This document shows positions 17,088 to 25,712 of a DNA stretch of 64,000 nt, one piece after another. The translations under genes and the position numbers were made by a program. The DNA is from Rhizobium aethiopicum (GTDB taxonomy: Bacteria > Pseudomonadota > Alphaproteobacteria > Rhizobiales > Rhizobiaceae). Where the stretch lies: the NCBI RefSeq assembly GCF_014197535.1, contig NZ_JACIFV010000003.1, positions 248,001-312,000 of the forward strand. Reading direction: 5' to 3'. Under the pieces are notes generated by a model. That model was not told the DNA's origin. It worked only from the letters and a program-made list of their open reading frames with translations, and did not search any database. Each line of letters opens with the position of its first letter. Position 1 is the first letter of the stretch.

Positions 17088-17543
17088 TCAGCTGAATCGA
17101 TGGAACTGGCTTGCCGCCTTGGCCGCAAGTTCGGCGAGATTGTCGCGAATGCGGTTTTCGATCAGACGGGCCGCATCGGGATATTCCTCGAGCAGCCGAT
17201 GGAAGAGGGCGCGGGTGATGCGGATGATGCTCGTGTCCTCGCGCGCGATCGCGGTGAACTTGCGCTCCACCAGGGTGACCAGCGCCAGCTCCGAAATCAG
17301 TGTTCCCGGTCCGGCGACCGCCTCCGCCCGCTGCATGCCGTCACTGCTCGTCGTGCTGAGTTCCAGCCTGCCGCTCAAGACGACATAGGCGCTCTCGGCC
17401 GGCGATCCTTGGCGGAACAGCATCTGGCCGGCGGCGATCATCCGCCGGTCGGCGCCGAAGGCGATCAGCCGCAGCTGGTCCTCGCTCATGTCCTTGAACA
17501 GCGGAAGCTGGGAAAGCAGATGAATGTCGTCGGTCAGAGCCAT
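17088..17543 (-). CDS. Single-domain cyclic nucleotide-binding (CRP/FNR-like) protein
   Basis: A 151 aa protein that is essentially one cNMP-binding domain: LPLFKDMSEDQLRLIAFGADRR, GQMLFRQGSPAESAYVVLSG and a phosphate-binding-cassette-like region GTLISELALVT, where the Arg that normally binds the cyclic phosphate is not obvious. There is no helix-turn-helix after it, so it cannot act like CRP on DNA by itself; it may act through a partner. ATG 17543 starts the conserved part (MALTDDIHLL). It lies downstream of cenR on the same strand, 131 bp away, beyond a palindrome. Confidence 0.78.
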   Translation of the reverse strand: MALTDDIHLLSQLPLFKDMSEDQLRLIAFGADRRMIAAGQMLFRQGSPAESAYVVLSGRLELSTTSSDGMQRAEAVAGPGTLISELALVTLVERKFTAIAREDTSIIRITRALFHRLLEEYPDAARLIENRIRDNLAELAAKAASQFHRFS

Positions 17544-17644
17544 GCCGGCTTTACGCCTTAGAACAATTCCAGCAAAGGTGCCTGGCGGTTTTGCCAGGCA
17601 AAGCGTGAAATGCTTTTGCCAGAAACTACGTGAAAACAAAGAGA

Positions 17645-17677
17645 TAGAGCATCCCTTGAGAAAACGGAAATGCTCTA
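17645..17677. repeat. Rhizobial palindrome overlapping the cenR stop codon
   Basis: TAGAGCAT and ATGCTCTA form perfect 8-bp arms around a 17-nt core rich in A and C. The TAG of the last arm (minus strand) is the cenR stop codon. Short palindromes with these arms occur often in rhizobial intergenic DNA; here it could also work as a 3' hairpin for cenR mRNA. Confidence 0.6.
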
Positions 17678-18358
17678 GGGTATGATCTTGTAGCCGCCGT
17701 TTTCCGTCACCAGAATTTCGGCATTGGAGGGATCGCGCTCGATCTTCTGGCGCAGCCGGTACACATGGGTTTCCAGCGTGTGCGTGGTTACACCGGAATT
17801 GTAGCCCCAGACCTCTTCAAGAAGCACGTCACGGGTGACGACCTTCTGTTCGGCGCGGTAGAGATAGCGGATGATCGCCGCTTCCTTTTCCGTCAGGCGG
17901 ATCTTCTGGCCGTTGTCGGTGGTGAGCAGTTTCTGGCTTGGCTTGAAGAGGTAAGGACCGACGGTAAAGGTCGCGTCTTCGCTCTGCTCGTGCTGGCGCA
18001 ATTGCACGCGAATGCGCGCCAGCAGCACAGCGAAGCGGAAGGGCTTGGTGACATAATCGTTGGCGCCTGCTTCAAGGCCGAGGATCGTGTCCGAATCGGT
18101 ATCGTGACCGGTGAGCATGATGATCGGCGCCTTGAAGCCGCCCTTGCGCAGGAGCTTCACCGCTTCGCGGCCGTCCATGTCGGGCAGGCCGACATCCATG
18201 ATCAAGAGGTCGACCGGCGTCGAACGGGCGGTCGCAACACCTTTGCCGGCGTTGGCTTCCTGCAGAACCGTGAATTCCTCATAAAGCGACAATTGCTCCG
18301 TCAGGGTCTGACGAAGATCCTCGTCGTCATCCACCAGAAGAATGGTGCGTGCGGTCAT
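17675..18358 (-). CDS. cenR: OmpR-family response regulator, CenR-like
   Basis: Two-component response regulator of 227 aa. The receiver domain (1-120) has the acidic pocket DDD at 10-12, phosphorylated Asp-55 (LLIMDVGLPDMDG) and Lys-105 (YVTKPF). The C-terminal winged helix (about 130-227) ends in the classic EVWGYNSGVTTHTLETHVYR recognition region. The sequence agrees closely with CenR, the essential regulator of cell-envelope functions in Caulobacter, Brucella and rhizobia. No histidine kinase gene is adjacent, as expected for CenR, whose kinase CenK is usually encoded elsewhere. The symbol is inferred from similarity I recognise, not from a search. Confidence 0.78.
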   Translation of the reverse strand: MTARTILLVDDDEDLRQTLTEQLSLYEEFTVLQEANAGKGVATARSTPVDLLIMDVGLPDMDGREAVKLLRKGGFKAPIIMLTGHDTDSDTILGLEAGANDYVTKPFRFAVLLARIRVQLRQHEQSEDATFTVGPYLFKPSQKLLTTDNGQKIRLTEKEAAIIRYLYRAEQKVVTRDVLLEEVWGYNSGVTTHTLETHVYRLRQKIERDPSNAEILVTENGGYKIIP

Positions 18359-18526
18359 GCCGTTGCGTCCTCAAAGTTAAGTCCCCTAGTCCTACGCCAA
18401 ATTGCAGCTTTGGCAAGGATCGGCCGGCGGTGCTGTTGCCGCGCAGCTTTTCATATGATTTCAATCAAGGCCTCAAGCAATGCAAGACATGCGAGAAAAA
18501 TGGAAAAAGCAAGGCGGAGCCGGGGC

Positions 18527-19048
18527 ATGCGGTCATCGACGATCATGGTGCGCCCCGCGCCAGGGAAGAAGAGCCGCGCCATCGTCCGATTCGGCGCAAT
18601 CACCATCCCTGCCGCGATCGGCCGTTCGGGCCGGACCATCCTCAAACGCGAGGGTGACGGCGCCACGCCGATCGCCGCGATGCGGCTGATTTCCGGCTTC
18701 CGGCGTGGTGAACGGAACGGTCAGCTCATCACCTCGCTTCCCATTCGCCGCATCCGCGCAGACATGCTCTGGTGCGACCAGCCCGGCAACGCCAACTACA
18801 ATCGCCTCGTGCGGGCGCCATTCGGCGCAAGTCATGAGGAGATGCGGCGTAGCGACGGCCTCTACGATATCTGCCTTGTCATGGACTGGAACATTTCCTC
18901 GCGGGTGCGCAACCGCGGTTCGGCGATCTTCTTCCATCTCATCAGGCCTGGCTACGAGCCGACGGCCGGCTGCGTAGCCGTAAGCCTGCGTGACATGCGC
19001 CGCCTTCTGCCCCACCTTCGAAAGGGAACGATTGTCCGGGTCCTCTGA
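18527..19048 (+). CDS. L,D-transpeptidase (YkuD) family protein
   Basis: A 173 aa member of the YkuD L,D-transpeptidase/ErfK family, which forms 3-3 cross-links in peptidoglycan or attaches proteins to it. Visible parts are the N-terminal GRSGRTILKREGDGATP segment, the His of FFHLIRPG and the catalytic Cys of PTAGCVAVS. No clear signal peptide is present, so export may need a non-classical route or the start may lie elsewhere. GGAG lies 7 nt before ATG 18527. Divergent from cenR, the envelope regulator, with 168 bp between; this suggests possible control by CenR. Confidence 0.85.
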   Translation: MRSSTIMVRPAPGKKSRAIVRFGAITIPAAIGRSGRTILKREGDGATPIAAMRLISGFRRGERNGQLITSLPIRRIRADMLWCDQPGNANYNRLVRAPFGASHEEMRRSDGLYDICLVMDWNISSRVRNRGSAIFFHLIRPGYEPTAGCVAVSLRDMRRLLPHLRKGTIVRVL

Positions 19049-19179
19049 TTGTCTTCAGGATGCCGCCACCTATATGGTTCCGGTGACCGGACGCTCCGGC
19101 TGAAATGCGTTCCGGGACGTCCGCAGGTGCGGGCGCAATCCATGCCTCGTCCAATTCTTCAAACTCCCGGAGATATATT

Positions 19180-20010
19180 GTGACCGCTCAACCCATCATC
19201 ACTTTCCATGACGGACATTCCATTCCCCAGGTCGGTCTCGGCGTCTGGCAGACGCCGCAGGAGATTGCCGCGCCGACGGTACGCACTGCCATTGCCGGCG
19301 GCTATCGGCATATCGACACGGCTTCGGGTTACGACAATGAAGAGGGTGTCGGCGAAGGCATCCGCTCGTCTGGCCTCGACCGAAAGGATATCTTCGTCAC
19401 CACCAAACTCAGGAATACCGACCAGGGCTACGACAATGCGTTGCGCGCCTTCGACGGCAGCCTGAAGAAGCTCGGCTGCGACTATGTCGACCTCTATCTC
19501 ATTCACTGGCCGTCGCCCCATCGCGGCCTCTACGCCGAGACCTGGAAAGCGTTCGTGCGCATCCGCGAAGAGGGCCGCGCCCGCTCGATCGGCGTGTCGA
19601 ACTTCTATCCCGAACATCTCGAGCGCATCATCGGCGAGACCGGCGTCGTTCCGGTGATCAACCAGATCGAACTGCATCCCGACTTTCAGCAGAAGGCGGC
19701 GCAGGAGGTTCACAAGAAACTGAATATCGCCACCGAATCGTGGAGTCCGCTCGGTCAGGGCAAATTCATCTCGAACAAGGTCATCGGCGAGATTGCCAAG
19801 AAACATCGGAAGACACCGGCCCAGGTGATCATCCGCTGGCATATCGATACCGGCCTCGTCGTCATCCCGAAGTCGGTCACGCCGTCGCGCATCGAGGAGA
19901 ACTTCCAGGTGTTCGACTTCAAGCTGGATGCCGACGACATGGCGGAGATTGCCAAGCTCGACAATGCTGGCGCCCGCATGGGTCCGGATCCGATGACGGC
20001 GGCTTTCTGA
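19180..20010 (+). CDS. Aldo/keto reductase (2,5-diketo-D-gluconate reductase type)
   Basis: NADPH-dependent carbonyl reductase of 276 aa. The catalytic tetrad of the aldo/keto reductase barrel is visible: Asp in YRHIDTASGY, Tyr in SGYDNEEGVG, Lys in VTTKLRNTD and His in DLYLIHWPSP. The cofactor region is VVIPKSVTPSRIEENFQVF. The start is the GTG at 19180, with GGAG 7 nt upstream; longer in-frame starts have no ribosome site and no similarity. It runs toward leuC and shares a bidirectional terminator with it. The natural substrate is not certain. Confidence 0.9.
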   Translation: MTAQPIITFHDGHSIPQVGLGVWQTPQEIAAPTVRTAIAGGYRHIDTASGYDNEEGVGEGIRSSGLDRKDIFVTTKLRNTDQGYDNALRAFDGSLKKLGCDYVDLYLIHWPSPHRGLYAETWKAFVRIREEGRARSIGVSNFYPEHLERIIGETGVVPVINQIELHPDFQQKAAQEVHKKLNIATESWSPLGQGKFISNKVIGEIAKKHRKTPAQVIIRWHIDTGLVVIPKSVTPSRIEENFQVFDFKLDADDMAEIAKLDNAGARMGPDPMTAAF

Positions 20011-20057
20011 TCGCCGGTTGCGCGAACACCGCCGATCGGCTGTCGGCGCCGCAATGT

Positions 20058-20096
20058 AAAAGCCGCCCGATGCGCGGAGACGCATCGGGCGGCTTT
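20058..20096. terminator. Bidirectional terminator between the aldo/keto reductase gene and leuC
   Basis: AAAGCCGCCCGATGCG and CGCATCGGGCGGCTTT form a 16-bp perfect stem with a short GGAGA-type loop. T-rich sequence follows on the plus strand, and the A-run on the other side gives a U-tract for leuC on the minus strand. Confidence 0.88.
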
Positions 20097-20118
20097 GTCT
20101 TTCATTCCGTCGGACGGA

Positions 20119-21528
20119 TCAGTTCCACTCGCGGATATCGACGAAGTGCCCGGCAATTGCGGCGGCGGCGGCCATGGCCGGCGAGACGAGATGCGTGCGG
20201 CCCTTGAAGCCCTGACGGCCTTCGAAATTTCGGTTCGAGGTCGAGGCGCAACGCTCGCCCGGCTTAAGGCGGTCGTCGTTCATGGCAAGGCACATGGAGC
20301 AACCCGGCTCGCGCCAGTCAAACCCGGCGGCCTTGAAGATTTTGTCGAGGCCTTCGGCTTCCGCTTGTTCCTTGACGAGGCCGGAGCCGGGGACGATCAT
20401 CGCGTTGACGGTTGCGGCGACGGTCTTGCCCTCGACGACCTTGGCAGCGGCGCGAAGGTCTTCGATGCGACCGTTGGTGCATGAGCCGATGAAGACGCGA
20501 TCGACAGCGATGTCGGTCATCTTCGTGCCCGGCTTCAGGCCCATGTAGTCAAGCGCACGCCACTTGGAGGCACGCTTCGTTTCGTCATGGATCTCATCCG
20601 GATTGGGTACGATGCCCTGGACCGAGACGACGTCCTCAGGCGAGGAGCCCCAGGAGACGATCGGCGGCAGTTCGGCGGCGTTCAGTTTGACGACGCGGTC
20701 GAAATAAGCGCCTTCGTCTGATTTCAGCGTCTTCCAGTAGGCGATCGCCTGTTCCAGCGCTTCGCCCTTCGGCGCGCGCGGCTTGCCCTTGATATATTCG
20801 AAGGTGGTTTCGTCAGGGGCGATGAGGCCGGCGCGGGCGCCGCCTTCGATCGACATGTTGCAGATCGTCATGCGGCCTTCCATCGACAGCGCTCGGATCA
20901 CTTCGCCGGCATATTCGATGACGTAGCCGGTGCCGCCTGCGGTGCCGATCTCGCCGATGATCGCCAGAACGATATCCTTGGCGGTGACGCCTGCCGGCAG
21001 CTGGCCGTCGACCTGCACCAGCATGTTCTTGGCCTTTTTCTGGATCAGCGTCTGGGTGGCGAGAACGTGCTCGACTTCAGACGTGCCGATGCCGTGGGCG
21101 AGAGAGCCGAAGGCGCCATGGGTGGAGGTGTGGCTGTCGCCGCAGACGATCGTCATGCCCGGCAGGGTGAAGCCCTGTTCCGGCCCGATGATGTGAACGA
21201 TGCCCTGGCGCTTATCGTTTTCCGAATAATATTCGACGTTGAACTCGGCGGCATTCTTGGCGAGCTGCTCGACCTGAATGCGGCTTTCCTCGTTCTTGAT
21301 GCCGAGATGGCGATCGGCCGAGGTCGGAACGTTGTGGTCGACGACGGCGAGCGTCTTTTCCGGGGCGCGGACCTTGCGGCCGGACATGCGCAGGCCTTCG
21401 AAAGCCTGCGGCGAGGTGACTTCATGGACCAAGTGGCGGTCGATGTAGAGAAGACAGGTGCCGTCTGCCTGCTCGTCGACCAGGTGGTCGTCCCAGATCT
21501 TGTCGTAGAGGGTACGCGGTGCGCTCAT
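20119..21528 (-). CDS. leuC: 3-isopropylmalate dehydratase large subunit
   Basis: Large [4Fe-4S] subunit of isopropylmalate isomerase, 469 aa, which with LeuD converts 2- to 3-isopropylmalate in leucine synthesis. Aconitase-type motifs are [21 protein letters not shown], the first cluster cysteine in FIGSCTNGR and the other two in [11 protein letters not shown], then the [10 protein letters not shown] substrate loop. leuD is not adjacent, which is usual in Rhizobium. The upstream leader (21529-21720) holds a small ORF and an intrinsic terminator, suggesting attenuation. Confidence 0.97.
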   Translation of the reverse strand: MSAPRTLYDKIWDDHLVDEQADGTCLLYIDRHLVHEVTSPQAFEGLRMSGRKVRAPEKTLAVVDHNVPTSADRHLGIKNEESRIQVEQLAKNAAEFNVEYYSENDKRQGIVHIIGPEQGFTLPGMTIVCGDSHTSTHGAFGSLAHGIGTSEVEHVLATQTLIQKKAKNMLVQVDGQLPAGVTAKDIVLAIIGEIGTAGGTGYVIEYAGEVIRALSMEGRMTICNMSIEGGARAGLIAPDETTFEYIKGKPRAPKGEALEQAIAYWKTLKSDEGAYFDRVVKLNAAELPPIVSWGSSPEDVVSVQGIVPNPDEIHDETKRASKWRALDYMGLKPGTKMTDIAVDRVFIGSCTNGRIEDLRAAAKVVEGKTVAATVNAMIVPGSGLVKEQAEAEGLDKIFKAAGFDWREPGCSMCLAMNDDRLKPGERCASTSNRNFEGRQGFKGRTHLVSPAMAAAAAIAGHFVDIREWN

Positions 21529-21565
21529 GGCGGTAAGTCCGTTTTTGGAAGCTTTGGAAAATCGG

Positions 21566-21587
21566 AAAAAAGCGGATCAGGCTCCGC
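21566..21587 (-). terminator. Intrinsic terminator inside the leuC leader (possible attenuator)
   Basis: On the minus strand GCGGA-GCCTGA-TCCGC is followed directly by TTTTTT. It lies after the small leader ORF and 38 nt before the leuC start, so a transcript begun upstream would have to read through it to reach leuC. The CGGAG part of the stem can also pair with CTCCG inside the leader ORF (codons of Val-Ser-Gly), a possible antiterminator; this pairing is short and is inference. Confidence 0.55.
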
Positions 21588-21601
21588 CGGCCGTCATTCG
21601 A

Positions 21602-21718
21602 TCAACGAAGTCGGCTGTTGAGCGCACCGGAGACGCATGCGAAGAACCGCGCCGGCAGGCGATAATGATCCTGCAGCACGAAAATATGCGCGCCAATGCA
21701 ACTGAACTTGGATTCCAT
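21602..21718 (-). CDS. Possible 38-codon leader peptide upstream of leuC
   Basis: A 38 aa reading frame begins at ATG 21718 (MESKFSCIGAHIF) and ends at TGA 21602, 73 nt before leuC on the same strand, directly before an intrinsic terminator. It contains four Leu, two Val and two Ile codons but no dense run of leucine codons like E. coli leuL. No strong ribosome site precedes it. Its position argues for a leader peptide in an attenuator; the lack of a Leu run argues against a simple leuL-like mechanism. I am not sure it is translated. Confidence 0.35.
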   Translation of the reverse strand: MESKFSCIGAHIFVLQDHYRLPARFFACVSGALNSRLR

Positions 21719-21802
21719 AGCGCTGGATATAACGATTTTTGATCGAAACGGCAATTCGAATCGTGAGGCGCGTCCTTTCTGCATCCGAATGGACGCAGGT
21801 GC

Positions 21803-22621
21803 TTAGCGTCGCGGCATCTGCTTCATCTTCTTCTCGATCCGCCGCAGCGCCAGCGACAGGCCGATCGTCAGGATCAGATAGATATAGGTGACGATCGAAT
21901 AGGTCTCGAAAAAGCGGAAGGAGCCGGAGGCATAGACCTTGCCCATCTGCGTGATGTCGGCGACACCGAGGACGGAGACGAGGGATGAATCCTTCACCAT
22001 CGAGACGAAATCGTTGGAGAGCGGCGGGAGGATGACCCGGATCGCCTGCGGGAAGACGACGAGCCGGAAGCGGCGGTAGCGCGACAGGCCGAGCGACTTG
22101 GCCGCCTCGATCTGGCCGATATCGACGGACTGGAAACCGGCGCGGAAGATTTCCGCGATGAAGGAGGAGTAGCCGATCATCAGCGCGAAGATCGCACGCC
22201 ACATCAGCGACAGGTCGCGCACCAGGATCGGTTCCGTAACACCTGATTTCACCAGGGGTGTGATCATGAAGTTATAGGCCATGACGAAACCGGGCGCACC
22301 GACGAAGGCGACGTAAAAGAGCAGCACCAGCATCGGGATGCCGCGGATGATCTCGATGTAGAAGCGGGCGATCTGGCGCAGCGCGACACTGTCCGCCAGG
22401 CCGAGCAGCGCGATGCCGAGGCCAAGCACCGTTGCCAGGGCAAAGGCGACGAGCGTCACGAACACGGTGACGCCGACGCCATTCACCACGGTGCGGAAGA
22501 CCTGGGTGTAAATGTCGTTGGTGATGATGACGACGGCGAGAACGATGCCGATCAGGATAAGGACGGCCAGCCACCACGGGCGGTCGTCCTTCTCCTGTCG
22601 CGGGGATGGTTGTGGCGCCAT
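21803..22621 (-). CDS. Polar amino-acid ABC transporter permease
   Basis: Inner-membrane permease of 272 aa in the HisM/GlnP family. After a cytoplasmic N terminus come about five or six membrane helices; the RGIPMLVLLFYVAF segment and the cytoplasmic EAA loop (EAAKSLGLSRYRRFRLVVFPQA) that docks the ATPase are clear. It follows the binding-protein gene by 18 bp on the same strand. The operon has no ATP-binding gene here, so it must borrow an ATPase from elsewhere. Confidence 0.92.
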   Translation of the reverse strand: MAPQPSPRQEKDDRPWWLAVLILIGIVLAVVIITNDIYTQVFRTVVNGVGVTVFVTLVAFALATVLGLGIALLGLADSVALRQIARFYIEIIRGIPMLVLLFYVAFVGAPGFVMAYNFMITPLVKSGVTEPILVRDLSLMWRAIFALMIGYSSFIAEIFRAGFQSVDIGQIEAAKSLGLSRYRRFRLVVFPQAIRVILPPLSNDFVSMVKDSSLVSVLGVADITQMGKVYASGSFRFFETYSIVTYIYLILTIGLSLALRRIEKKMKQMPRR

Positions 22622-22639
22622 CTGCGATCGCTCGAGGGA

Positions 22640-23437
22640 TTATTCGCCCATCTTGTAGTCGAGGAACCACTTCTTGTTCAGCGCATCGAAGGTGCCGTCG
22701 GCCTTCAGCGCTGCGATAGCCGCATTGACGGGAGCGACGAGATCGGAACCCTTCGGGAAGATGAAGCCGAAATCCTCGGTGCCGAGGGGGTCACCGACCA
22801 CCTTCAGGGCGCCGTTCGAGGAATCGACATAGCCCTTGGCAGCGACGCTGTCGGTGAGGACGAGGTCGACGTCGCCCGTCTTCAAGGCCTGCACGGTTGC
22901 ACCGAAGGTTTCGAAAAGCTTGATGCGCGGGTTCTGTTCGTTGCCGTCGAGGATTTCATAGACGGCGGTGTAGAAAGGCGAGGTGCCGGGCTGAGCGCCG
23001 ATCAGGCCGTCCTTGAATTCACCGAAGGACTTTGCGTCGGTGAAGCGCTTCTCATCGCCGCGTACCAGCATGAATTGCTGCGAGCGCATATAGGGATCGG
23101 AGAAGTCGACCTTCTGCTTGCGGTCGTCCTTGATGGTGATGCCGGTCATGCCGATGTTGTACTGGCCATCGGAAACCGCCTGGATCATCGCGTCCCAGCT
23201 GGTGTTCTGATATTCGATCTTGAAATTCAGCCGCTTGGCGATCTCGTTCATCGCATCATATTCCCAGCCGATCGCCTTGCCGGATTTCGGATCGACGAAC
23301 TGCAGCGGCGGATAGGCGTTCTCGGTGACGACGACGACGCTCTTGCCGCCAAGGTCCGGCAGTTCGGCGGCCGATGCGGCTATAGGTGCAAGCACAAGCG
23401 CGGCGAAGCTTGCGAGAACGGTGCGACGAAACAGCAT
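22640..23437 (-). CDS. Polar amino-acid ABC transporter substrate-binding protein
   Basis: Periplasmic binding protein (SBP_bac_3 family) of 265 aa. A Sec signal peptide MLFRRTVLASFAALVLAPIA ends near ASAAELP. Family blocks are YPPLQFVDPKSGKAIGWEYD, the ligand-carboxylate loop GMTGITIKDDRKQKVDFSDP and GAQPGTSPFY. Ligand is probably a polar amino acid or opine-like compound; the exact one cannot be read. ATG 23437 has GGAG upstream and starts the signal peptide exactly. It is followed by the permease gene. Confidence 0.92.
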   Translation of the reverse strand: MLFRRTVLASFAALVLAPIAASAAELPDLGGKSVVVVTENAYPPLQFVDPKSGKAIGWEYDAMNEIAKRLNFKIEYQNTSWDAMIQAVSDGQYNIGMTGITIKDDRKQKVDFSDPYMRSQQFMLVRGDEKRFTDAKSFGEFKDGLIGAQPGTSPFYTAVYEILDGNEQNPRIKLFETFGATVQALKTGDVDLVLTDSVAAKGYVDSSNGALKVVGDPLGTEDFGFIFPKGSDLVAPVNAAIAALKADGTFDALNKKWFLDYKMGE

Positions 23438-23516
23438 AGAACGGCTCCAAAATTGAACGGCAAAAATTGTCACGGATGACCCGCCTAAGGCAAGGCCGTC
23501 ATCTGCACGGGCACGC

Positions 23517-23550
23517 AAAAAATAGAAAAGGCGATCCGAAGACCGCCTTT
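23517..23550 (-). terminator. Terminator of the rpsP-rplS operon
   Basis: On the minus strand AAAGGCGGTC-TTCG-GATCGCCTTT forms a stem with a stable TTCG tetraloop, followed by a T-rich tract. It lies 26 bp after the rplS stop codon and before the next gene's promoter. Confidence 0.87.
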
Positions 23551-23575
23551 CCAGAAACAGAATTTTGCGCAGATC

Positions 23576-24118
23576 TTATTCTGCGGCCTTCTCGGCTTCG
23601 GCTGCAGCAGCTGCTTCGGCAGCGGCCTTGGCTTCCGCAGCTTCTGCTGCTGCCTTTTCGGCGGCGAGCGCCTGGGCGGCTGCAACCTTCTCGGCTTCGA
23701 TACGGGCCTTTTCCTCGGCGACGGCAGCGCGCTCGGCGTCGTTGAGCTTGCGGGCGCGAACGCCGGTGTCTTCAACGATACGAGCCGACTTGCCGCGACG
23801 GTCGCGGAGGTAATAGAGCTTGGCGCGACGGACCTTACCGCGGCGAACGACGTCGACGCTTTCGATCATCGGCGAGTAGACCGGGAATACGCGCTCGACG
23901 CCTTCGCCGTAGGAGATCTTGCGAACCGTGAAGTTTTCCTGCAGGCCGCCGCCGGAGCGGGCGATGCAGACGCCTTCATAGGCCTGAACGCGGGTACGGT
24001 TGCCTTCCGTAACCTTCACGTTGACGCGGACGGTGTCGCCCGGGGAGAACTCGGGGAGGGTGCGCTTGGCTTCGATCTTGGCGGCCTGTTCGGCCTCAAG
24101 CTGCTGGATGATGTTCAT
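23576..24118 (-). CDS. rplS: 50S ribosomal protein L19
   Basis: Ribosomal protein L19, 180 aa, at the 30S-50S interface. The core (1-120) is standard: [56 protein letters not shown] and [19 protein letters not shown]. An Ala/Glu-rich C-terminal tail of about 50 residues (repeats of [10 protein letters not shown] type) extends it well beyond the 115 residues of E. coli L19, as in other Rhizobiales. ATG 24118 gives the conserved [11 protein letters not shown] start. Last gene of the rpsP-rimM-trmD-rplS set. Confidence 0.97.
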   Translation of the reverse strand: MNIIQQLEAEQAAKIEAKRTLPEFSPGDTVRVNVKVTEGNRTRVQAYEGVCIARSGGGLQENFTVRKISYGEGVERVFPVYSPMIESVDVVRRGKVRRAKLYYLRDRRGKSARIVEDTGVRARKLNDAERAAVAEEKARIEAEKVAAAQALAAEKAAAEAAEAKAAAEAAAAAEAEKAAE

Positions 24119-24329
24119 CGTCTTAACCTTTGGTTCTTCTGAAACGGCCAGAGCGCTCGACACTGATCCTTTGGGTTAGCCTCAGGATTTTGCCCTTGCG
24201 GGCGGGAGCGGATTCGCCATTCTTTGTTTGCTGGCAGACGGGGCTAACCCCATTTCCGCGTGCGCCAATACACGAAAGGCCGGGGCTTGTCATCCCTCGC
24301 ACGACATTTTTGTGAAAAGGCCGGCGAAA

Positions 24330-25031
24330 TCAGCCGTTTTTCTCGGTTTTAACGCTATCGAGCAAGTCCGGCCGCCGTTCCCGCGTCAGTCGCACCGCTT
24401 CCTGGTGGCGCCATTTCTCGATGGCCCCGTGGTTGCCGGACGTCAAGACGGAGGGAATTTCCCGGCCTTCCCACTCTTGGGGGCGGGTATAATGGGGATG
24501 TTCCAGCAACCCGCCCTCGAAGCTTTCGTGCAGGCCGGAAAGATCGTTGCCCATGACGCCGGGCAGGATTCGGATGATCGCATCGAGCAGGATCAGCGCC
24601 GCCGGCTCGCCGCCGGACAGCACGTAATCGCCGATCGAGACTTCTTCCAGTCCGCGCGCCCCGATCACCCGCTGGTCGACACCCTCGAAGCGGCCGCAGA
24701 CGATGATGACGCCGTCACCCGCCGCAAGCTCGCGCACGCGCTGCTGCGTCAGCGGCCGGCCGCGCGGGCTCATCAGCAGGCGCGGCCGGGGATCATTCTC
24801 ACCGCCGCTGTCGATCGCGCGAGCAAGAACGTCAGCCTTCAGCACCATGCCGGCGCCGCCGCCGGCCGGCGTGTCGTCGACGGTGCGGTGTCTGTCGGTG
24901 GCGAAATCGCGAATCTGCACCAGATCCAGCGACCATTGCCCACGCTCCATCGCCTTGCCGGCGAGCGAGAAGCCAAGATGCCCCGGAAACATTTCCGGAT
25001 AAAGTGTCAGTACGCGCGCCCGGAAAGCCAT
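24330..25031 (-). CDS. trmD: tRNA (guanine-37-N1)-methyltransferase
   Basis: SPOUT-class methyltransferase of 233 aa that makes m1G37 in tRNAs for Leu, Pro and Arg and so prevents frameshifting. Key blocks are [20 protein letters not shown], the [20 protein letters not shown] loop with catalytic Asp, the knot region [20 protein letters not shown] and LPGVMGN. Its ATG overlaps the rimM stop codon by one base (TAATG), so translation is coupled to rimM. A gap of 211 bp without visible features separates it from rplS. Confidence 0.97.
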   Translation of the reverse strand: MAFRARVLTLYPEMFPGHLGFSLAGKAMERGQWSLDLVQIRDFATDRHRTVDDTPAGGGAGMVLKADVLARAIDSGGENDPRPRLLMSPRGRPLTQQRVRELAAGDGVIIVCGRFEGVDQRVIGARGLEEVSIGDYVLSGGEPAALILLDAIIRILPGVMGNDLSGLHESFEGGLLEHPHYTRPQEWEGREIPSVLTSGNHGAIEKWRHQEAVRLTRERRPDLLDSVKTEKNG

Positions 25032-25597
25032 TACTTCTTCTTTTTCGGCTTGTCCGCGGTGAACTGCGAAAGCTCGGGGTCGTCGACCAGTCCCGCCGCC
25101 AGCGGATCGATCAGCAGCGTACCGGCTTCGAGATCGATTTCCAGCACAGAGGCTTCCGAGAATGGAATGAGAACCGGGCGTTTGCCCGGGCCCTTGAGCT
25201 CCAGGAGATCGCCGGCGCCGAAATCGAAAACGCCGGTGACCGTTCCGTAGCTGACGCCCTTGTCATCAAGCGCTTCGAGCCCTTCGAGATCGGCATAGTA
25301 GAATTCGTCGTCCTCGAGCTCCTCGTCCGGCAGGTTGTCTCGCTCGATATAGAGTTCAAGTCCGTTCAGCGCTTCGGCGGCGTTGCGGTCGTTAATGCCG
25401 CGGAAACGGACAACGACGACGTTCTTCATCTCGCGGATTTCGAGGATTTCGAAGCTGCGTCCGTCCATGCTGTGCAGAAGGCCATAATCGCCGAGCGCGG
25501 TCGGATCGGCCGTGTAGGCCTTGGCGCGCACCTCGCCCCTGAGGCCCTGTGCGCCGCCGATCGTAGCCATCAAAACCGGGTTTTCAAGCTTTGTCAT
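25031..25597 (-). CDS. rimM: Ribosome maturation factor RimM
   Basis: 16S rRNA-processing protein of 188 aa that binds S19 during 30S assembly. It has the RimM N-terminal barrel ([19 protein letters not shown]) and a C-terminal PRC barrel ([36 protein letters not shown]). I chose ATG 25597, which has AAGGA 4-5 nt upstream; ATG 25609 (MKEP) is possible. A Lys-rich tail ends the protein, as is common in the order. Coupled to trmD by a one-base overlap. Confidence 0.95.
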   Translation of the reverse strand: MTKLENPVLMATIGGAQGLRGEVRAKAYTADPTALGDYGLLHSMDGRSFEILEIREMKNVVVVRFRGINDRNAAEALNGLELYIERDNLPDEELEDDEFYYADLEGLEALDDKGVSYGTVTGVFDFGAGDLLELKGPGKRPVLIPFSEASVLEIDLEAGTLLIDPLAAGLVDDPELSQFTADKPKKKK

Positions 25598-25663
25598 GGG
25601 TTCCTTCATGTGAAGCCGAAAGACAGGTTTCTCATAAACGAAGTGCGGGCGATTGGAAACGAA

Positions 25664-25692
25664 AACGGGCGGCATGTCGCCATGCCGCCCGC
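25664..25692 (-). terminator. Hairpin between rpsP and rimM
   Basis: CGGGCGGCATG and CATGCCGCCCG form an 11-bp perfect stem with a 4-nt loop; on the minus strand TTTTCG follows. It lies just after the rpsP stop codon, so it can act as a partial terminator that lets more S16 than RimM/TrmD be made, or as a 3'-end stabiliser. Confidence 0.7.
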
Positions 25693-25712
25693 TCGAAAAG
25701 GGGATGTCCGGA

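Noticed and set aside
24119..24329. Small gene between trmD and rplS
   Set aside because: Short open frames are present but without ribosome sites or typical codon use; treated as spacer.
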